NCBI RefSeq assembly: GCF_003047285.1
Contig: NZ_PZYX01000006.1
Location: 124,001-188,000, forward strand
From: Nocardioides allogilvus
GTDB lineage: Bacteria; Actinomycetota; Actinomycetes; Propionibacteriales; Nocardioidaceae
Length of the DNA: 64,000 nt
Direction of reading: 5' to 3'
Shown here: piece after piece, positions 30,876-40,028 of the stretch
Layout of the letters: each line of letters begins with the position of its first letter
How positions within the stretch are numbered: position 1 is the stretch's first letter
Program-made: the position numbers and the translations under genes
Notes under the pieces: generated by a model
Seen by the model: the letters and a program-made list of their open reading frames with translations, nothing else
Database searches by the model: none
What the model was told of the DNA's origin: nothing

Positions 30876-32921
30876 GTGACCTCAGACACCGCAATGCTCG
30901 CCAGCTACTCCTGCGGCACCTGGTTCCGCGCGACCGACGAGGGCGAGCCCCTCCTCGACGCGAGCACCGGGGAGGAGGTCGCGCGGATCTCCTCGACCGG
31001 CCTCGACCTCGCCGCGATGACCGCCCATGCGCGCGAGATCGGCGGGCCCGCGGTCCGCGCCCTGACCTTCCACGAGCGCGCCGCCGCCCTCAAGGCGATG
31101 GCGAAGATGCTCGGGGAGCACAAGGACGAGTTCTACGCCCTGTCCGCCCGCACCGGCGCGACGCAGCGGGACTCGATGGTCGACATCGACGGCGGCATCG
31201 GCACGGTCTTCTCGATCGCGTCGAAGGGCACCCGCGAGCTGCCCAACGACGTCGTCGTCCTCGACGGCCAGCCCGAACGGCTCGGCCGCGAGGGCACCTT
31301 CCTGGGGCAGCACCTCTACACGTCGCGCCCCGGCGTCGCCGTACAGATCAATGCGTTCAACTTCCCGGTCTGGGGCATGCTCGAGAAGCTCGCGCCGGCC
31401 TTCCTCGCCGGCCTCCCGACGATCGTCAAGCCCGCGAGCCAGACGGCCTACGTGACCGAGGCCGTCGTCCGCCGCATCATCGACTCGGGACTCTTGCCGG
31501 AGGGCAGCCTGCAGCTGCTGTGCGGGTCGCCGGCCGGGTTGCTCGACGAGCTCGGTGCGCAGGACTCGGTCGCCTTCACCGGCTCCGCCTCGACCGGCGC
31601 CCACCTGCGCCAGCACCCGTCGGTGCTGCACGGCGGCGTGCAGCTCGGCATCGAGGCCGACTCCCTGAACTGCTCCATCCTCGGCACCGACGTGGGTGTC
31701 GACGAGCCCGAGTTCGAGTTGTTCGTCAAGGGCGTCATCACCGAGATGACGGTCAAGGCCGGCCAGAAGTGCACCGCCATCCGGCGGGTGCTCGTGCCGG
31801 AGACCATCGCCGACGACGTGGTGGCCGCGATCTCCGCGCGACTCGCGGAGATCACCGTCGGGCACCCGACCAGCGACGGCGTCCGCATGGGCGCCCTCGC
31901 CTCGCTCGCCCAGCGCGACGAGGTCCGCAAGGCAGTCCAGGCGCTGCGTGCCTCCGCCGAGATCGTCTTCGGCAACCCCGACGTCGTCGAGGTCGTCGAC
32001 GCCGACGCGGAGACCGGCGCCTTCATGTCACCGGTCCTGCTGCGCGCCCACCCCGGCGCCAGCGAGCCGCACGACATCGAGCCCTTCGGCCCGGTCGCGA
32101 CGGTCATCTCGTACGCCGACCTCGACGACGCCGTCCGGCTGGCGGCGCGCGGACAGGGCAGCCTCGTGGGTTCGATCGTCACCCACGACCCGGCCGTCGC
32201 GCGCGCCGTCACCCTCGGCCTCGCGCCGTGGCACGGGCGGCTGCTCGTGCTCGACCGGACCAGCGCGGCCGAGTCGACCGGACACGGCTCTCCCCTGCCT
32301 GTCCTGGTGCACGGCGGGCCGGGCCGGGCCGGCGGTGGCGAGGAGCTCGGCGGCATCCGGGCCGTGCTGCACCACATGCAGCGCTCGGCAATCCAGGGCT
32401 CCCCCGACATGCTCACTGCGATCACCGGGCAGTGGATCAGCGGCTCCACCCGCACGGAGACCGACGTCCACCCCTTCCGCAAATCGCTCGCGGACCTCGC
32501 GATCGGCGACACGATCAGCTCGGCGACGCGCACGGTCACGCTCGACGACATCGAGCACTTCGCGGAGTTCACCGGCGACACGTTCTACGCCCACACCGAC
32601 GAGGAGGCGGCTGCCAAGAACCCGCTGTTCGGCGGGATCGTGGCCCACGGCTACCTCGTCGTCTCGCTCGCGGCCGGCCTCTTCGTCGACCCCGACCCGG
32701 GCCCGGTGCTCGCCAACTTCGGCGTCGACCGGCTGCGGTTCCTGACGCCGGTCAAGGCCGACGACTCGATCCAGGTCACCTTGACGGTCAAGCAGATCAC
32801 CCCGCGATCCAATGCCGACTACGGCGAGGTCCGCTGGGACGCGACGGTCGTCAACGCCTCCGGAGAGCCCGTGGCGACGTACGACGTGCTGACACTGGTC
32901 GCGAAGACCTGGCCCGCCTGA
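30876..32921 (+). CDS. paaZ: PaaZ: ring-opening hydrolase and semialdehyde dehydrogenase fusion
   Basis: 681 residues. The N-terminal aldehyde dehydrogenase (about 1-520) has INAFNFPVWGMLEKLAPA, FTGSASTGAHLRQHP and catalytic Cys299 in KAGQKCTAIRR. The C-terminal MaoC/hotdog domain (about 535-680) has EFTGDTFYAHTDEEAAA and GGIVAHGYLVVSLAAGLF with the Asp/His hydratase dyad. It opens oxepin-CoA and oxidises the aldehyde to 3-oxo-5,6-dehydrosuberyl-CoA. It is divergent from paaABCDE under the same operator. The later thiolase-type steps and the PaaK ligase are not in this window. Confidence 0.95.
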   Translation: MTSDTAMLASYSCGTWFRATDEGEPLLDASTGEEVARISSTGLDLAAMTAHAREIGGPAVRALTFHERAAALKAMAKMLGEHKDEFYALSARTGATQRDSMVDIDGGIGTVFSIASKGTRELPNDVVVLDGQPERLGREGTFLGQHLYTSRPGVAVQINAFNFPVWGMLEKLAPAFLAGLPTIVKPASQTAYVTEAVVRRIIDSGLLPEGSLQLLCGSPAGLLDELGAQDSVAFTGSASTGAHLRQHPSVLHGGVQLGIEADSLNCSILGTDVGVDEPEFELFVKGVITEMTVKAGQKCTAIRRVLVPETIADDVVAAISARLAEITVGHPTSDGVRMGALASLAQRDEVRKAVQALRASAEIVFGNPDVVEVVDADAETGAFMSPVLLRAHPGASEPHDIEPFGPVATVISYADLDDAVRLAARGQGSLVGSIVTHDPAVARAVTLGLAPWHGRLLVLDRTSAAESTGHGSPLPVLVHGGPGRAGGGEELGGIRAVLHHMQRSAIQGSPDMLTAITGQWISGSTRTETDVHPFRKSLADLAIGDTISSATRTVTLDDIEHFAEFTGDTFYAHTDEEAAAKNPLFGGIVAHGYLVVSLAAGLFVDPDPGPVLANFGVDRLRFLTPVKADDSIQVTLTVKQITPRSNADYGEVRWDATVVNASGEPVATYDVLTLVAKTWPA

Positions 32922-32987
32922 CGCCTTGTTTCTCTGCCAGATCGGAGGACACTGGAGGCACACGGTCCGCCGAAGGAGATGAGCGCC

Positions 32988-33629
32988 GTGATCACTCTCG
33001 GGCACGACCTGGACAGCATCCACCGCGACCTCGAGCACCGGCTCGACCAAGCTTCCGCGGCCCGGCCCGACGTGCGACATCCTCGTGACCACTACGGCGC
33101 CATCGACACGTTCCTGGCGGTCGCCAGCCGGCACAACGCCGGGATGGTCGACGCGATCGCGCCGCTCGTGCACCGGCTCCCCGGTGGCCACGACCTCGCC
33201 GTCGACTTCGTGCACGCGAGCCGCCGCTACGAGGAGACGCTCGCCCAGGTGAAGGCCAAGCTCTACGGCTCGACCTACGCCGTACGGCGCAGCTGGCCGT
33301 CCATCTGGACCGACGTGCGCCGCGAGTTCGACACCGTCGTCGACCTGGAGCACCAGCTCGTCGCCGCCCTGGTCGACGAGCCTGCGGAGGAGGACCTCGC
33401 GACCCGCCTCCACCATGCCACCGTGAAGGCGCCGACCCGGCCGCACCCATTCATCCCCCACCGGGGCGTGCCGGGTCGGGTCGCACGGATGGTCGCTCGC
33501 CGCATCGACCAGTTCTGGGACAGCGCGGAGGGGCGGATGGTGCCCGAGCCGGTCCGCCACCACGACCGCGAGCACCAGGGCAAGGTCACGCAATATCTCC
33601 TGGCTGACCCACACCTCTCGGAGGACTGA
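32988..33629 (+). CDS. Hemerythrin-like helical protein
   Basis: 213 residues, not firmly recognised. It looks like an all-helical protein with regularly spaced His/Asp/Glu: HDLDSIHRDLEHRLD, RHPRDHYGAIDTFLAVASRHN, FVHASRRYEETLAQVKAKLYG and DTVVDLEHQLVAALVDEPAEE, which suits a hemerythrin HHE-type bundle, although the canonical ligand order is not clear. The AAGGAG Shine-Dalgarno abuts ATG 32979 but is 9 nt from GTG 32988, so I prefer the GTG. It stands alone between paaZ and chrA. Confidence 0.6.
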   Translation: MITLGHDLDSIHRDLEHRLDQASAARPDVRHPRDHYGAIDTFLAVASRHNAGMVDAIAPLVHRLPGGHDLAVDFVHASRRYEETLAQVKAKLYGSTYAVRRSWPSIWTDVRREFDTVVDLEHQLVAALVDEPAEEDLATRLHHATVKAPTRPHPFIPHRGVPGRVARMVARRIDQFWDSAEGRMVPEPVRHHDREHQGKVTQYLLADPHLSED

Positions 33630-33632
33630 GGG

Positions 33633-34988
33633 TCAGGACAGGAGGGTGACCAGCAGCCCCAGCGCGGCGCACACCCCGAGGACCCGCAACGTCGACCACT
33701 TGAGCCAGAAGACCATCGCCAGCGCGACGCCGGTCAGCGCGAACGCGACCGGGTCCCACGACGACAGGACCGGCACCGACAGGTCGACCGGGCCCCAGCC
33801 GATCCGGCGCTGCAGCTCGAAGAGGGTGTGCAGCGCGAAGAACACCGCGAGGTTGGCGATCACCCCGACGACGGCCGCGGTGACCCCGGTGAGCGCGGCG
33901 CCGAGGTGGGTGTTGCTGCGGAGGCGCTCGACGTACGGCGCCCCCAGGAAGATGAACAGGAAGCACGGCACGAACGTCACCCACGTCACGAGCAGCGAGG
34001 CGAGGACGGCCGCGACCCACGGATCGAGCGACGCGGGGTTGCGGTAGGCGCCGACGAAAGCGACGAACTGCACGACCATGATCAGCGGTCCCGGCGTGGT
34101 CTCGGCGAGCGCGAGGCCCTTGACCATCTCCCCCGGCGCCAGCCAGCCGTAGACCGTGACGGCCTGCTGGGCGACGTAGGACAGGACGGCGTAGGCGCCG
34201 CCGAAGGTGACGACCGCGGCGCCGGAGAAGAACAGCCCCTGGTCCACGAAGACGCTGTCGCGGGAGAAGACGAGGGCCGCTGCGGCGACCGGGGTGAACC
34301 ACAGCACGACGCCGAGTCCCAGGATCGTCAGCGAGCGACGGCGCGACGGCGGGTCGTGGTGGAGCGCCTCGTCGCTGATCAGCGGTGGGGGTACGTCGCC
34401 CGCCGCCCCGTGCCCGGACGGTGCCGTGCCGATGAGGCCCCGCAGCAGCCACCCGACCACGCCCGCCACGACGATCACCACCGGGAAGGGGACGCCGAAG
34501 GCGGTCAGCGCGACGAACGACGCCACCGCCATCACGACCAGCAGGGGGTGGTGCAGGGCGCGACCGCTCACCCGCCGGACCGCGTGCACGACGATCGCGA
34601 TCACCGCGGGCGCAAGGCCGACGAACAGGCCGGTCACGACCGAGGTGTCGCCGGCGCCGATGTAGACCGCGGAGAGGGCGAGCATCGCCAGCACCCCGGG
34701 CAGCACGAACAGGATGCCGGCGATCAGGCCGCCGAGGCTGCCGTTGAGCAGCCAGCCGGTGTAGATCGCGAGCTGCTGGGCCTCGGGGCCGGGCAGCAGC
34801 ATGCAGTAGTTGAGGGCGTGCAGGAAGCGCTGCTGGCCGATCCAGCGCTTCTCGTCGACGAGCTTGTACTGCATGACGGCGATCTGGCCGGCCGGGCCGC
34901 CGAAGGTCTGCAGCGAGATCGCGAACCAGGTCCGCGTCGCCTCGCCGAGGGGGATGACGTCGCCCGTCCGATGGCGCAGGCGGTTCAT
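33633..34988 (-). CDS. chrA: Chromate transporter ChrA
   Basis: 451 residues, long-chain two-domain CHR type. Both halves carry the family block: SLQTFGGPAGQIAVMQYKLV with LLPGPEAQQLAIYTGW (about 24-85) in the first, and FFSGAAVVTFGGAYAVLSYV with LAETTPGPLIMVVQFVAFVG (about 245-320) in the second. About 10-12 membrane helices are visible. It exports chromate from the cell. Its ATG forms ATGA with the stop of the histidine phosphatase gene, which is unusual company for a chromate exporter. Confidence 0.93.
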   Translation of the reverse strand: MNRLRHRTGDVIPLGEATRTWFAISLQTFGGPAGQIAVMQYKLVDEKRWIGQQRFLHALNYCMLLPGPEAQQLAIYTGWLLNGSLGGLIAGILFVLPGVLAMLALSAVYIGAGDTSVVTGLFVGLAPAVIAIVVHAVRRVSGRALHHPLLVVMAVASFVALTAFGVPFPVVIVVAGVVGWLLRGLIGTAPSGHGAAGDVPPPLISDEALHHDPPSRRRSLTILGLGVVLWFTPVAAAALVFSRDSVFVDQGLFFSGAAVVTFGGAYAVLSYVAQQAVTVYGWLAPGEMVKGLALAETTPGPLIMVVQFVAFVGAYRNPASLDPWVAAVLASLLVTWVTFVPCFLFIFLGAPYVERLRSNTHLGAALTGVTAAVVGVIANLAVFFALHTLFELQRRIGWGPVDLSVPVLSSWDPVAFALTGVALAMVFWLKWSTLRVLGVCAALGLLVTLLS

Positions 34989-35539
34989 GCCAGGACTCCT
35001 TCGAGGCGGGTGATCGATCCGTTGGGCACGTCGACCCACGGCGCGTCGGTCAGCGAGTGCCCGCGGAGGTGGGCCAGGGCGGAGCGGATCGCGTCGCCGT
35101 GGCTGACGAGGATCGTAGGGATGGCCGGGTCGAGGTCGGCCAGGACCGCGGCCATCCGTCGCCGTACGTCCGCGACGGACTCGCCGCCCGCGAGCGGGAG
35201 CTCGGGGTCGGACCAGTCGTGCCGCTCGGCCTCGGCCCAGGTCTCCTCGTAGCCGCGCCCCTCCAGGGACCCGAGGTGCTGCTCCCGGAGCCGCTCGTCG
35301 AGCACCGGAGCGACACCGAGCCGGTCGCCGATGATGCGGGCGGTCTCGACGGCGCGCACGAGGTCGCTGGTGAGCAGGCGCACTCCCCCGGTCAGCTCGT
35401 CGGCGAGGTCCTCGGCCGCTGCGGCCGCCTGCTCGCGTCCCAGCGCCGTCAACGGCGGATGAGTCGTCTGTCCCTGGGTCAGGCGGAGGACATTCCACTC
35501 CGACTGACCGTGCCTGACGAGGTAGACCGGCTGCTGCAC
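34985..35539 (-). CDS. Histidine phosphatase, CobC-like (cobalamin-linked)
   Basis: 184 residues from GTG 35539. The catalytic RHG is in YLVRHGQSEWN (about 6-16), with SDLVRAVETARIIGDRLG (Arg), REQHLGSLEGRGYEE (Glu) and ILVSHGDAIRSAL (second His, about 141). The family includes alpha-ribazole-5'-phosphate phosphatase (CobC). Its position divergent from cobN makes that step of cobalamin synthesis plausible, but a general phosphoglycerate-mutase-like phosphatase is equally compatible. It is coupled to chrA by ATGA. In-frame upstream codons would run into the cobN riboswitch region, so the shorter start is preferred. Confidence 0.75.
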   Translation of the reverse strand: MQQPVYLVRHGQSEWNVLRLTQGQTTHPPLTALGREQAAAAAEDLADELTGGVRLLTSDLVRAVETARIIGDRLGVAPVLDERLREQHLGSLEGRGYEETWAEAERHDWSDPELPLAGGESVADVRRRMAAVLADLDPAIPTILVSHGDAIRSALAHLRGHSLTDAPWVDVPNGSITRLEGVLA

Positions 35540-35567
35540 GACGGACAGTCTCCCGTACGCTGGCAGC

Positions 35568-35657
35568 GCCCTAGGCATGAGGAACCCGGTGAGACTCCGG
35601 GGCGGTTCCGCCACTGTGAAATCCCGTAGGGGATTCAGCCAGACACTCACCTCGGGC
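35568..35657 (+). promoter_or_regulatory. Cobalamin riboswitch upstream of cobN
   Basis: The conserved core is clear: GAGGAACCCGGTGAGACTCC, then the B12-box-like CCGCCACTGTGA, and the 3' element GCCAGACAC. Short pairing GCCC/GGGC closes the element. A TACGCT -10 box at 35556-35561 would start transcription about at its 5' end. It should lower cobN-cobU expression when adenosylcobalamin is high. Confidence 0.88.
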
Positions 35658-35672
35658 ACATCCGACCGTTAG

Positions 35673-35704
35673 CCGGGGCGAGAACCCCGGAGGAGGAACT
35701 CCGG
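35673..35704 (+). promoter_or_regulatory. Two mutually exclusive hairpins at the cobN ribosome site
   Basis: CCGGGG (35673-35678) can pair with CCCCGG (35685-35690). CCGGAG (35687-35692) can instead pair with CTCCGG (35699-35704). The two share CCGG 35687-35690, so only one can form. The second places the GGAGGAGG Shine-Dalgarno in a stem-loop just before GTG 35707. This looks like the expression platform of the riboswitch acting on translation. Confidence 0.7.
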
Positions 35705-35706
35705 CT

Positions 35707-38700
35707 GTGCGCATCGCCCTGCTCTCCACGTCCGACACCGACCTGCTCTCCGCGCGGGCCTCGGGGGCCGACTACGTCGTCGCCAACCCGGCGCGTCCGG
35801 GCCACCAGTCGATGGCCGAGGTGATCGAGGGCTGCGACCTGGTCGTCGGCCGGCTGCTCGGCTCCCCGCAGGACCTCTGCTCGGGCTTCACCCGGGTCGC
35901 CGCGACCACGACGCCGGTCGTCGTGCTCGGCGGCGAGCAGCAGCCCAACGCCGAGCTGATGGAGCTCTCGTCGGTGCCGATCGGTGTCGCCGCCGAGGCC
36001 CACCGCTACCTCGCCGAGGGCGGCCCGGACAACCTGCGCCAGCTGCACGCCTTCCTCTCCGACACGGTGCTGCTGACCGGCGAGGGCTTCGACCCGCCCG
36101 CCGTCCTGCCGTCCTGGGGGTACGCCGCCCGCCCGACGGTCTCGGACACGCTCCCGCGCATCGGGGTGCTCTACTACCGCGCCCACGAGGCGAGCGGCAA
36201 CACCGCCTTCGCGCACGCCCTCGCCGACGCCGTGGACGCGACCGGCCAGGCCGTCGGCGTCCCCATCTTCGCCGGCTCCCTGCGCGCCGCACCCGACGAG
36301 CTCTTCACCGAGCTGGGCACCCTCGACGCACTGGTCGTGACCGTGCTCGCCGCCGGCGGCAGCGTGCCGTCGACCGCCAGCGCGGGTGGCGACGACGAGG
36401 CCTGGGACGTCGCCCGGATCGCCGCGCTGGACATCCCGGTGCTGCAGGGGCTGTGCCTGACCAGCAGCCGGGCGGACTGGGAGGCCTCCGACGACGGCGT
36501 GACCCCGCTCGACTCCGCGACCCAGATCGCGATCCCGGAGTTCGACGGCCGCATCATCACCGCGCCGTTCTCCTTCAAGGAGATCGACGCCGACGGACTG
36601 CCGTCCTACGTCGCCGACCCCGAGCGCTGCGCCCGGGTCGCCGGCATCGCCGTGCGGCACGCGCGGCTGCGCACCGTCCCCAACGCCGAGAAGAAGCTGG
36701 CGCTGGTGCTCTCGGCCTACCCGACCAAGCACTCCCGGATCGGCAACGCGGTCGGCCTCGACACCCCGGTGTCGGCCGTCCGGCTGCTGCGGCGCCTGCG
36801 GGACGCGGGCTACGACCTCGGCTCCGACAACGCGATCCTCGACATCCTCGACGGCAGCGGCACCGACACCGAGTCCGGCGACGCCCTCATCCACGCCCTG
36901 ATCGCCGCCGGCGGCCAGGACGAGGAGTGGCTGACGTCGGGGCAGCTGACCGACGCCCACGTGCGCATCAGCCCAGCGGCGTACGACGAGTGGACTCGTG
37001 ACCTGCCCGCCGACCTGCGCGACGCGATGGTCGAGGCGTGGGGCCCGGCCCCGGGCAAGCTGTTCGTCAACGACTCGGGCGAGCTGGTGCTCGCCACCCT
37101 GCAGGCCGGCAACGTCGTGCTGCTGATCCAGCCGCCGCGCGGCTTCGGGGAGAACCCGGTCGCGATCTACCACGACCCCGACCTCGCACCCAGCCACCAC
37201 TACCTCGGCGCCTATCGCTGGATCGAGCGGGGATTCGGGGCCGACGCCGTGGTCCACCTCGGCAAGCACGGCTCGCTGGAGTGGCTGCCGGGCAAGAACG
37301 CCGCACTCTCCGCGTCGTGCGGCACCGACGCCGCGCTCGGCGACCTGCCGCTGATCTATCCCTTCCTCGTCAACGACCCGGGCGAGGGAGCGCAGGCCAA
37401 GCGCCGCGCCCACGCGACGATCGTCGACCACCTCGTGCCGCCGATGGCCCGCGCCGAGGCCTACGGCGACATCGCGCGCCTCGAGCAGCTGCTCGACGAG
37501 TACGGCAACATCGCGGCGATGGACCCGGCCAAGCTCCCGGCCGTGCGCGGGGAGATCTGGACCCTGATGCAGGCAGCCCAGCTGCACAAGGACCTCGGTC
37601 TCGAGGAACGCCCCGACGACGACGACTTCGACGACTTCATCCTGCACGTCGACGGCTGGCTGTGCGAGATCAAGGACGCGCAGATCCGCGACGGGCTGCA
37701 CATCCTCGGCGAGGCACCGGTCGGTGAGCCCCGGGTCAACCTGGTGCTCGCGATCCTGCGCGCCGCCCAGGTGTGGGGCGGGGTCGGCAACGCCGTCCCC
37801 GGCCTGCGAGCGGCCCTGGGCCTCGTCGACGTCGACGCCGCCACGGGGGCGGCTGTCGACGTCTTCGAGGCCCAGGCCCGTGGTCTGGTCGAGCAGATGG
37901 AGAAGGCCGGCTGGGACCCTGCGGCTGCCGTTGATCTCCACGAGGACGCGGAGGTCCAGCGGGTGCTGGCCTTCGCGGCCACCGAGGTCGTGCCCCGGCT
38001 CGCCGGCACGGCCGACGAGCTGACCGCCGTGCTGCACGCCCTCGACGGCGGCTTCGTGCCGGCCGGCCCCAGCGGCTCGCCGTTGCGCGGGCTGGTCAAC
38101 GTGCTGCCGACCGGGCGCAACTTCTACACCGTCGACCCGCGCGCGGTGCCGTCGCGGCTGGCGTGGCAGACCGGCCAGTCGATGGCCGACTCGCTGCTGC
38201 AGCGCTACCTCGACGAGACCGGGTCCTACCCCGCGTCGGTGGGGCTCTCGGTGTGGGGCACCTCCGCGATGCGCACCTCCGGCGACGACATCGCCGAGGT
38301 GCTCGCGCTCCTCGGCGTACGCCCCGAGTGGGATGCCGAGTCGCGCCGCGTGCGCGAGCTCATCGTGGTGCCGCTCGCGGAGCTGGGTCGCCCCCGGATC
38401 GACGTCACGGTGCGCATCTCGGGCTTCTTCCGGGACGCCTTCCCGCACGTCGTGGCGATGCTCGACGACGCCGTGCAGATGGTGGCTTCGTTGGAGGAGT
38501 CGGACGAGGACAACTACGTGCGGGCGCACGCGCAGGCCGACCTGGCGTCGCACGGCGACGAGCGGCGGGCGACGACGCGCATCTTCGGTTCCAAGCCGGG
38601 GTCCTACGGCGCCGGCATCCTGCAGGTCGTCGAGTCCGGCTCGTGGCGCGACGACAAGGACCTCGCCGAGGTCTACACCGCGTGGGGCGGCTTCGCCTAC

Positions 38701-39312
38701 GGCCGGGGCCTCGACGGCGCCCCGGCGGCCGACGACATGCGCGCCAACTACCGCCGGATCAAGGTCGCGGCCAAGAACGTCGACAGCCTCGAGCACGACA
38801 TCGCCGACTCCGACGACTACTTCCAGTACCACGGCGGCATGATCGCCACGGTCCGTGCGCTGACCGGATCCGACCCGAAGGCCTACGTCGGTGACTCGAC
38901 CACGCCCGACGCGGTCCGCACCCGCACGCTCGCCGAGGAGACCGCGCGCGTCTTCCGCTCCCGCGTGGTCAACCCGCGCTGGATCGCCGCGATGCAGCGC
39001 CACGGCTACAAGGGCGCCTTCGAGCTGGCCGCCACCGTCGACTACCTCTACGGCTTCGACGCCACCGCCGGGGTCGTGCACGACTGGATGTACGAGAAGC
39101 TCGCGACTGAATACGTCCTCGACGAGACCAACCAGGCCTTCCTGCGGACGTCGAACCCGTGGGCGCTGCGCGGCATCGTCGAGCGGCTCCACGAGGCCGC
39201 CGAGCGCGGGCTGTGGGAGGCGCCGGATCCCGACGTCATGGCCGCGATGCAGCAGGTCTACCTCGAGGTCGAGGGTGACCTCGAGGATGACGGAGCGGAC
39301 TCCCGCGCGTGA
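35707..39312 (+). CDS. cobN: Cobaltochelatase subunit CobN
   Basis: 1201 residues, the large ATP-dependent chelatase subunit that inserts cobalt into hydrogenobyrinate a,c-diamide. Conserved blocks are AYPTKHSRIGNAVGLDTP (about 338-355), PPRGFGENPVAIYHDPDLAP, the signature HLGKHGSLEWLPGKNAALS (about 518-536), IYPFLVNDPGEGAQAKRRAH, LSVWGTSAMRTSGDDIAEVL and NPRWIAAMQRHGYKGAFE. The start is GTG 35707 behind a GGAGGAGG site that can be hidden in a hairpin. It is first in cobN-cobF-cobQ-cobK-cobU-ferredoxin protein, all with 4-nt overlaps. Its partner is the ChlI-ChlD fusion at 50456-52507. Confidence 0.97.
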   Translation: MRIALLSTSDTDLLSARASGADYVVANPARPGHQSMAEVIEGCDLVVGRLLGSPQDLCSGFTRVAATTTPVVVLGGEQQPNAELMELSSVPIGVAAEAHRYLAEGGPDNLRQLHAFLSDTVLLTGEGFDPPAVLPSWGYAARPTVSDTLPRIGVLYYRAHEASGNTAFAHALADAVDATGQAVGVPIFAGSLRAAPDELFTELGTLDALVVTVLAAGGSVPSTASAGGDDEAWDVARIAALDIPVLQGLCLTSSRADWEASDDGVTPLDSATQIAIPEFDGRIITAPFSFKEIDADGLPSYVADPERCARVAGIAVRHARLRTVPNAEKKLALVLSAYPTKHSRIGNAVGLDTPVSAVRLLRRLRDAGYDLGSDNAILDILDGSGTDTESGDALIHALIAAGGQDEEWLTSGQLTDAHVRISPAAYDEWTRDLPADLRDAMVEAWGPAPGKLFVNDSGELVLATLQAGNVVLLIQPPRGFGENPVAIYHDPDLAPSHHYLGAYRWIERGFGADAVVHLGKHGSLEWLPGKNAALSASCGTDAALGDLPLIYPFLVNDPGEGAQAKRRAHATIVDHLVPPMARAEAYGDIARLEQLLDEYGNIAAMDPAKLPAVRGEIWTLMQAAQLHKDLGLEERPDDDDFDDFILHVDGWLCEIKDAQIRDGLHILGEAPVGEPRVNLVLAILRAAQVWGGVGNAVPGLRAALGLVDVDAATGAAVDVFEAQARGLVEQMEKAGWDPAAAVDLHEDAEVQRVLAFAATEVVPRLAGTADELTAVLHALDGGFVPAGPSGSPLRGLVNVLPTGRNFYTVDPRAVPSRLAWQTGQSMADSLLQRYLDETGSYPASVGLSVWGTSAMRTSGDDIAEVLALLGVRPEWDAESRRVRELIVVPLAELGRPRIDVTVRISGFFRDAFPHVVAMLDDAVQMVASLEESDEDNYVRAHAQADLASHGDERRATTRIFGSKPGSYGAGILQVVESGSWRDDKDLAEVYTAWGGFAYGRGLDGAPAADDMRANYRRIKVAAKNVDSLEHDIADSDDYFQYHGGMIATVRALTGSDPKAYVGDSTTPDAVRTRTLAEETARVFRSRVVNPRWIAAMQRHGYKGAFELAATVDYLYGFDATAGVVHDWMYEKLATEYVLDETNQAFLRTSNPWALRGIVERLHEAAERGLWEAPDPDVMAAMQQVYLEVEGDLEDDGADSRA

Positions 39313-40028
39313 GGCTCCGGGTCCTCGGCGTGGGCATGGGACCGCAGCACGTGACCCTCGAGGTCGCGGACGCGCTGCGGTCGTGCGACTACGTCATCGC
39401 CGCCGACAAGGGCCCTGACGACGACCTGCTCGCCGCTCGCCACGCCATCGCATCGGCGTACGGCGTCGAGGTGGTCGCGGTCCCGGATCCTCCCCGTGAC
39501 CGGGCCGACCCGGCGGACTACCCGGCCGCCGTGCGCGACTGGCACGAGGCGAGGGTGGCTGCCTACGAGCAGGTGCTGCGCGAGCGCGGCGGCGGCGCGG
39601 CGTTCCTGGTGTGGGGCGACCCGTCGTTCTACGACTCGACCATCCGCATCGTCGAGCAGCTCGCCGCCCGGCTCCCCCTCCACTGGGACGTGCTCCCCGG
39701 CATCAGCGCTCCGCAGCTCTTGGCCGCACGCCACCGGGTGGTGCTGCACGAGGTCGGCCAGCCGGTGCACGTCACCACCGCCCGGCGGCTGCACGACGAC
39801 ATCGACGCGGGGCAGGCCAACCTCGTCGTCATGCTCACCGGTCAGCTCGACCTGACCGGACTCGACGACTGGTCGATCTGGTGGGGCGCCAACCTGGGCA
39901 CGCCGTCCGAGGAGCTGGTGGCGGGCCGGGTCGGTGAGGTGCGCGACGACGTCGTCGCTGCCCGGGACCGCGCCCGCGAGGCGGCCGGCTGGGTGATGGA
40001 CGCCTACCTCCTGCGGGCACCTTCATGA
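39309..40028 (+). CDS. cobF: Precorrin-6A synthase (deacetylating) CobF
   Basis: 239 residues of the tetrapyrrole methylase fold. It methylates C-1 of precorrin-5 and releases acetate, a step specific to the aerobic pathway. Motifs are RVLGVGMGPQHVTLEVADAL (about 4-23), VIAADKGPDDDLLAARHAI, the SAM loop FLVWGDPSFYDST (about 99-111) and DVLPGISAPQLLAARHR. The GTG start overlaps the cobN stop (GTGA). Confidence 0.94.
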   Translation: MRLRVLGVGMGPQHVTLEVADALRSCDYVIAADKGPDDDLLAARHAIASAYGVEVVAVPDPPRDRADPADYPAAVRDWHEARVAAYEQVLRERGGGAAFLVWGDPSFYDSTIRIVEQLAARLPLHWDVLPGISAPQLLAARHRVVLHEVGQPVHVTTARRLHDDIDAGQANLVVMLTGQLDLTGLDDWSIWWGANLGTPSEELVAGRVGEVRDDVVAARDRAREAAGWVMDAYLLRAPS

